From: an uncultured Alphaproteobacteria bacterium
GTDB taxonomy: Bacteria; Pseudomonadota; Alphaproteobacteria; Puniceispirillales; UBA1172
DNA: 7,443 nucleotides
Direction: 5' to 3'
Assembly: GCA_913056245.1 (NCBI GenBank)
Contig: CAJXME010000053.1
Location: 1-7,443, forward strand
Below the pieces are notes generated by a model. It saw only the letters and a list, made by a program, of their open reading frames with translations, made no database searches and was not told where the DNA came from. Every line of letters starts with the position of its first letter. Position 1 is the first letter of the stretch. The position numbers were made by a program, and so were the translations under genes. Shown here in pieces: positions 6,412-7,443 of this stretch.

Positions 6412-7443
6412 ATGACAATGGATTACAGTGTAGCGGATATTAGCCTCGCCGAATGGGGCCGCAAAGAGATCGCCATCGCGGAAGTGGAAATGCCAGGATT
6501 AATGGCGCTTCGCGATGAATATAAAGGTAAGAACCCTCTGGCGGGAGCGCGCATCGCGGGCTGTCTGCATATGACGATTCAAACCGCGGTTTTGATTGAA
6601 ACCTTGGCTGATCTAGGCGCCGATATTCGCTGGTCATCCTGCAATATTTTCTCGACCCAAGACCAAGCCGCCGCGGCGATCGCCGATCGCGGGATTCCGG
6701 TTTTTGCCCATAAAGGCGAGACGCTGGAAGAATATTGGGCCTTTGTTGATAAAATCTTCGACTGGTCTGATGGCGAGCCCGCCAATATGATTCTCGATGA
6801 TGGTGGTGATGCCACGATGTATATCTTGCTTGGCGCGAAAGCCGAAGCAGGGGAAAACGTCATTGCTGAGCCGACCTCCGAAGAAGAAACATACCTGAAA
6901 GCGCAAATTCAAAAGCGTTTGGCCTCCAGCCCTGGGTGGTTCACCGCCCAGCGTGACGCCATCAAAGGCGTGTCCGAAGAAACCACCACGGGCGTGCTTC
7001 GTCTCTATCAATTGGCGGAAAAAGGCGAATTGCCTTTCCCAGCCATCAATGTCAATGACAGCGTCACCAAATCCAAATTTGACAACCTCTATGGCTGTCG
7101 GGAATCGCTGGTTGATGGCATCCGCCGCGCCACCGATGTGATGCTCGCGGGTAAAGTGGCTGTGGTCGCAGGTTATGGCGATGTTGGCAAAGGCTCGGCC
7201 GCGTCTTTACGTCAGGGCGGCGCTCGCGTCATGGTCACGGAAATTGACCCCATCTGCGCGTTGCAAGCGGCGATGGAAGGCTATGAAGTCGTCACCATGG
7301 ATGAAGCGGCGAAGAAAGCCGATATCTTCGTGACCGCAACAGGCAATAAAGACGTCATTAATCTTGACCATATGCGTGAGATGAAAGACCGCGCGATTGT
7401 CTGCAACATCGGCCATTTTGATAACGAAATTCAGGTCGATGCC
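6412..7443 (+). CDS. ahcY: S-adenosylhomocysteine hydrolase, N-terminal 344 residues, cut by the right edge
   Basis: AhcY splits S-adenosylhomocysteine into adenosine and homocysteine in the cytoplasm, relieving inhibition of methyltransferases and feeding methionine regeneration. The frame is open from ATG 6412 to the last base. Substrate-site residues are present: His53 in GCLHMT, the Asp129-Asp130 pair in ILDDGGD, Glu190 in VSEETTTG, Lys220 and Asp224-Asn225 in VTKSKFDN, and Cys229 in YGCRES. The NAD-binding GYGDVGKG begins at Gly254. Residues of about 145-182 form the extra segment typical of the longer bacterial enzymes and absent from the human one. The C-terminal part, including the cofactor-locking tail, lies beyond the window. 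ahcY commonly ends the chv/PTS-Ntr cluster in alphaproteobacteria, so its place here is expected, although the ptsH gene that often precedes it is absent. Confidence 0.97.
   Translation, partial: MTMDYSVADISLAEWGRKEIAIAEVEMPGLMALRDEYKGKNPLAGARIAGCLHMTIQTAVLIETLADLGADIRWSSCNIFSTQDQAAAAIADRGIPVFAHKGETLEEYWAFVDKIFDWSDGEPANMILDDGGDATMYILLGAKAEAGENVIAEPTSEEETYLKAQIQKRLASSPGWFTAQRDAIKGVSEETTTGVLRLYQLAEKGELPFPAINVNDSVTKSKFDNLYGCRESLVDGIRRATDVMLAGKVAVVAGYGDVGKGSAASLRQGGARVMVTEIDPICALQAAMEGYEVVTMDEAAKKADIFVTATGNKDVINLDHMREMKDRAIVCNIGHFDNEIQVDA

Overview
The window is a composite of at least two alphaproteobacterial sources. The left part (1 to about 1163) is strongly AT-rich and holds, on the minus strand, the 3' part of tsf (EF-Ts) followed by the 5' part of pyrH (UMP kinase). 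The tsf-pyrH order, base composition and protein style resemble SAR11/Pelagibacter-like marine bacteria; this is an inference by eye. Everything right of about 1168 has much higher GC and reads as one or two other alphaproteobacteria. A SAR116-type lineage is possible but unproven.

The change happens abruptly inside the tsf reading frame. It is followed by about 125 bp encoding a piece of a UMF1-type MFS transporter, which then switches in frame, at a short shared motif, into the C-terminal third of DNA polymerase I (polA). Three unrelated gene fragments joined inside 140 bp look like an assembly or amplification chimera rather than a natural locus. Any single fusion protein predicted across 1008-2162 is therefore suspect.

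From polA rightward the DNA looks coherent. polA ends convergently against a HugZ/PNPOx-type flavin or heme protein gene (minus strand). That gene is divergent from a plus-strand row: chvI (response regulator), chvG (membrane sensor kinase), rapZ (P-loop/RNA-adaptor family) and ahcY (S-adenosylhomocysteinase, cut by the right edge). In many alphaproteobacteria chvI-chvG is followed by hprK, rapZ, a PTS EIIA gene, ptsH (HPr) and ahcY. Here hprK, EIIA and HPr are all missing from between the retained genes.

The retained RapZ has a damaged Walker A motif (Lys replaced by Tyr) and a degenerate Walker B, while its C-terminal domain is well conserved. That combination, a PTS-Ntr locus stripped of its kinase and phosphocarriers with a RapZ that has probably lost nucleotide hydrolysis, is the most biologically interesting signal here. 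A perfect 14-bp palindrome just upstream of ahcY is a candidate operator. No RNA genes, CRISPR arrays, insertion sequences or prophage genes were seen.
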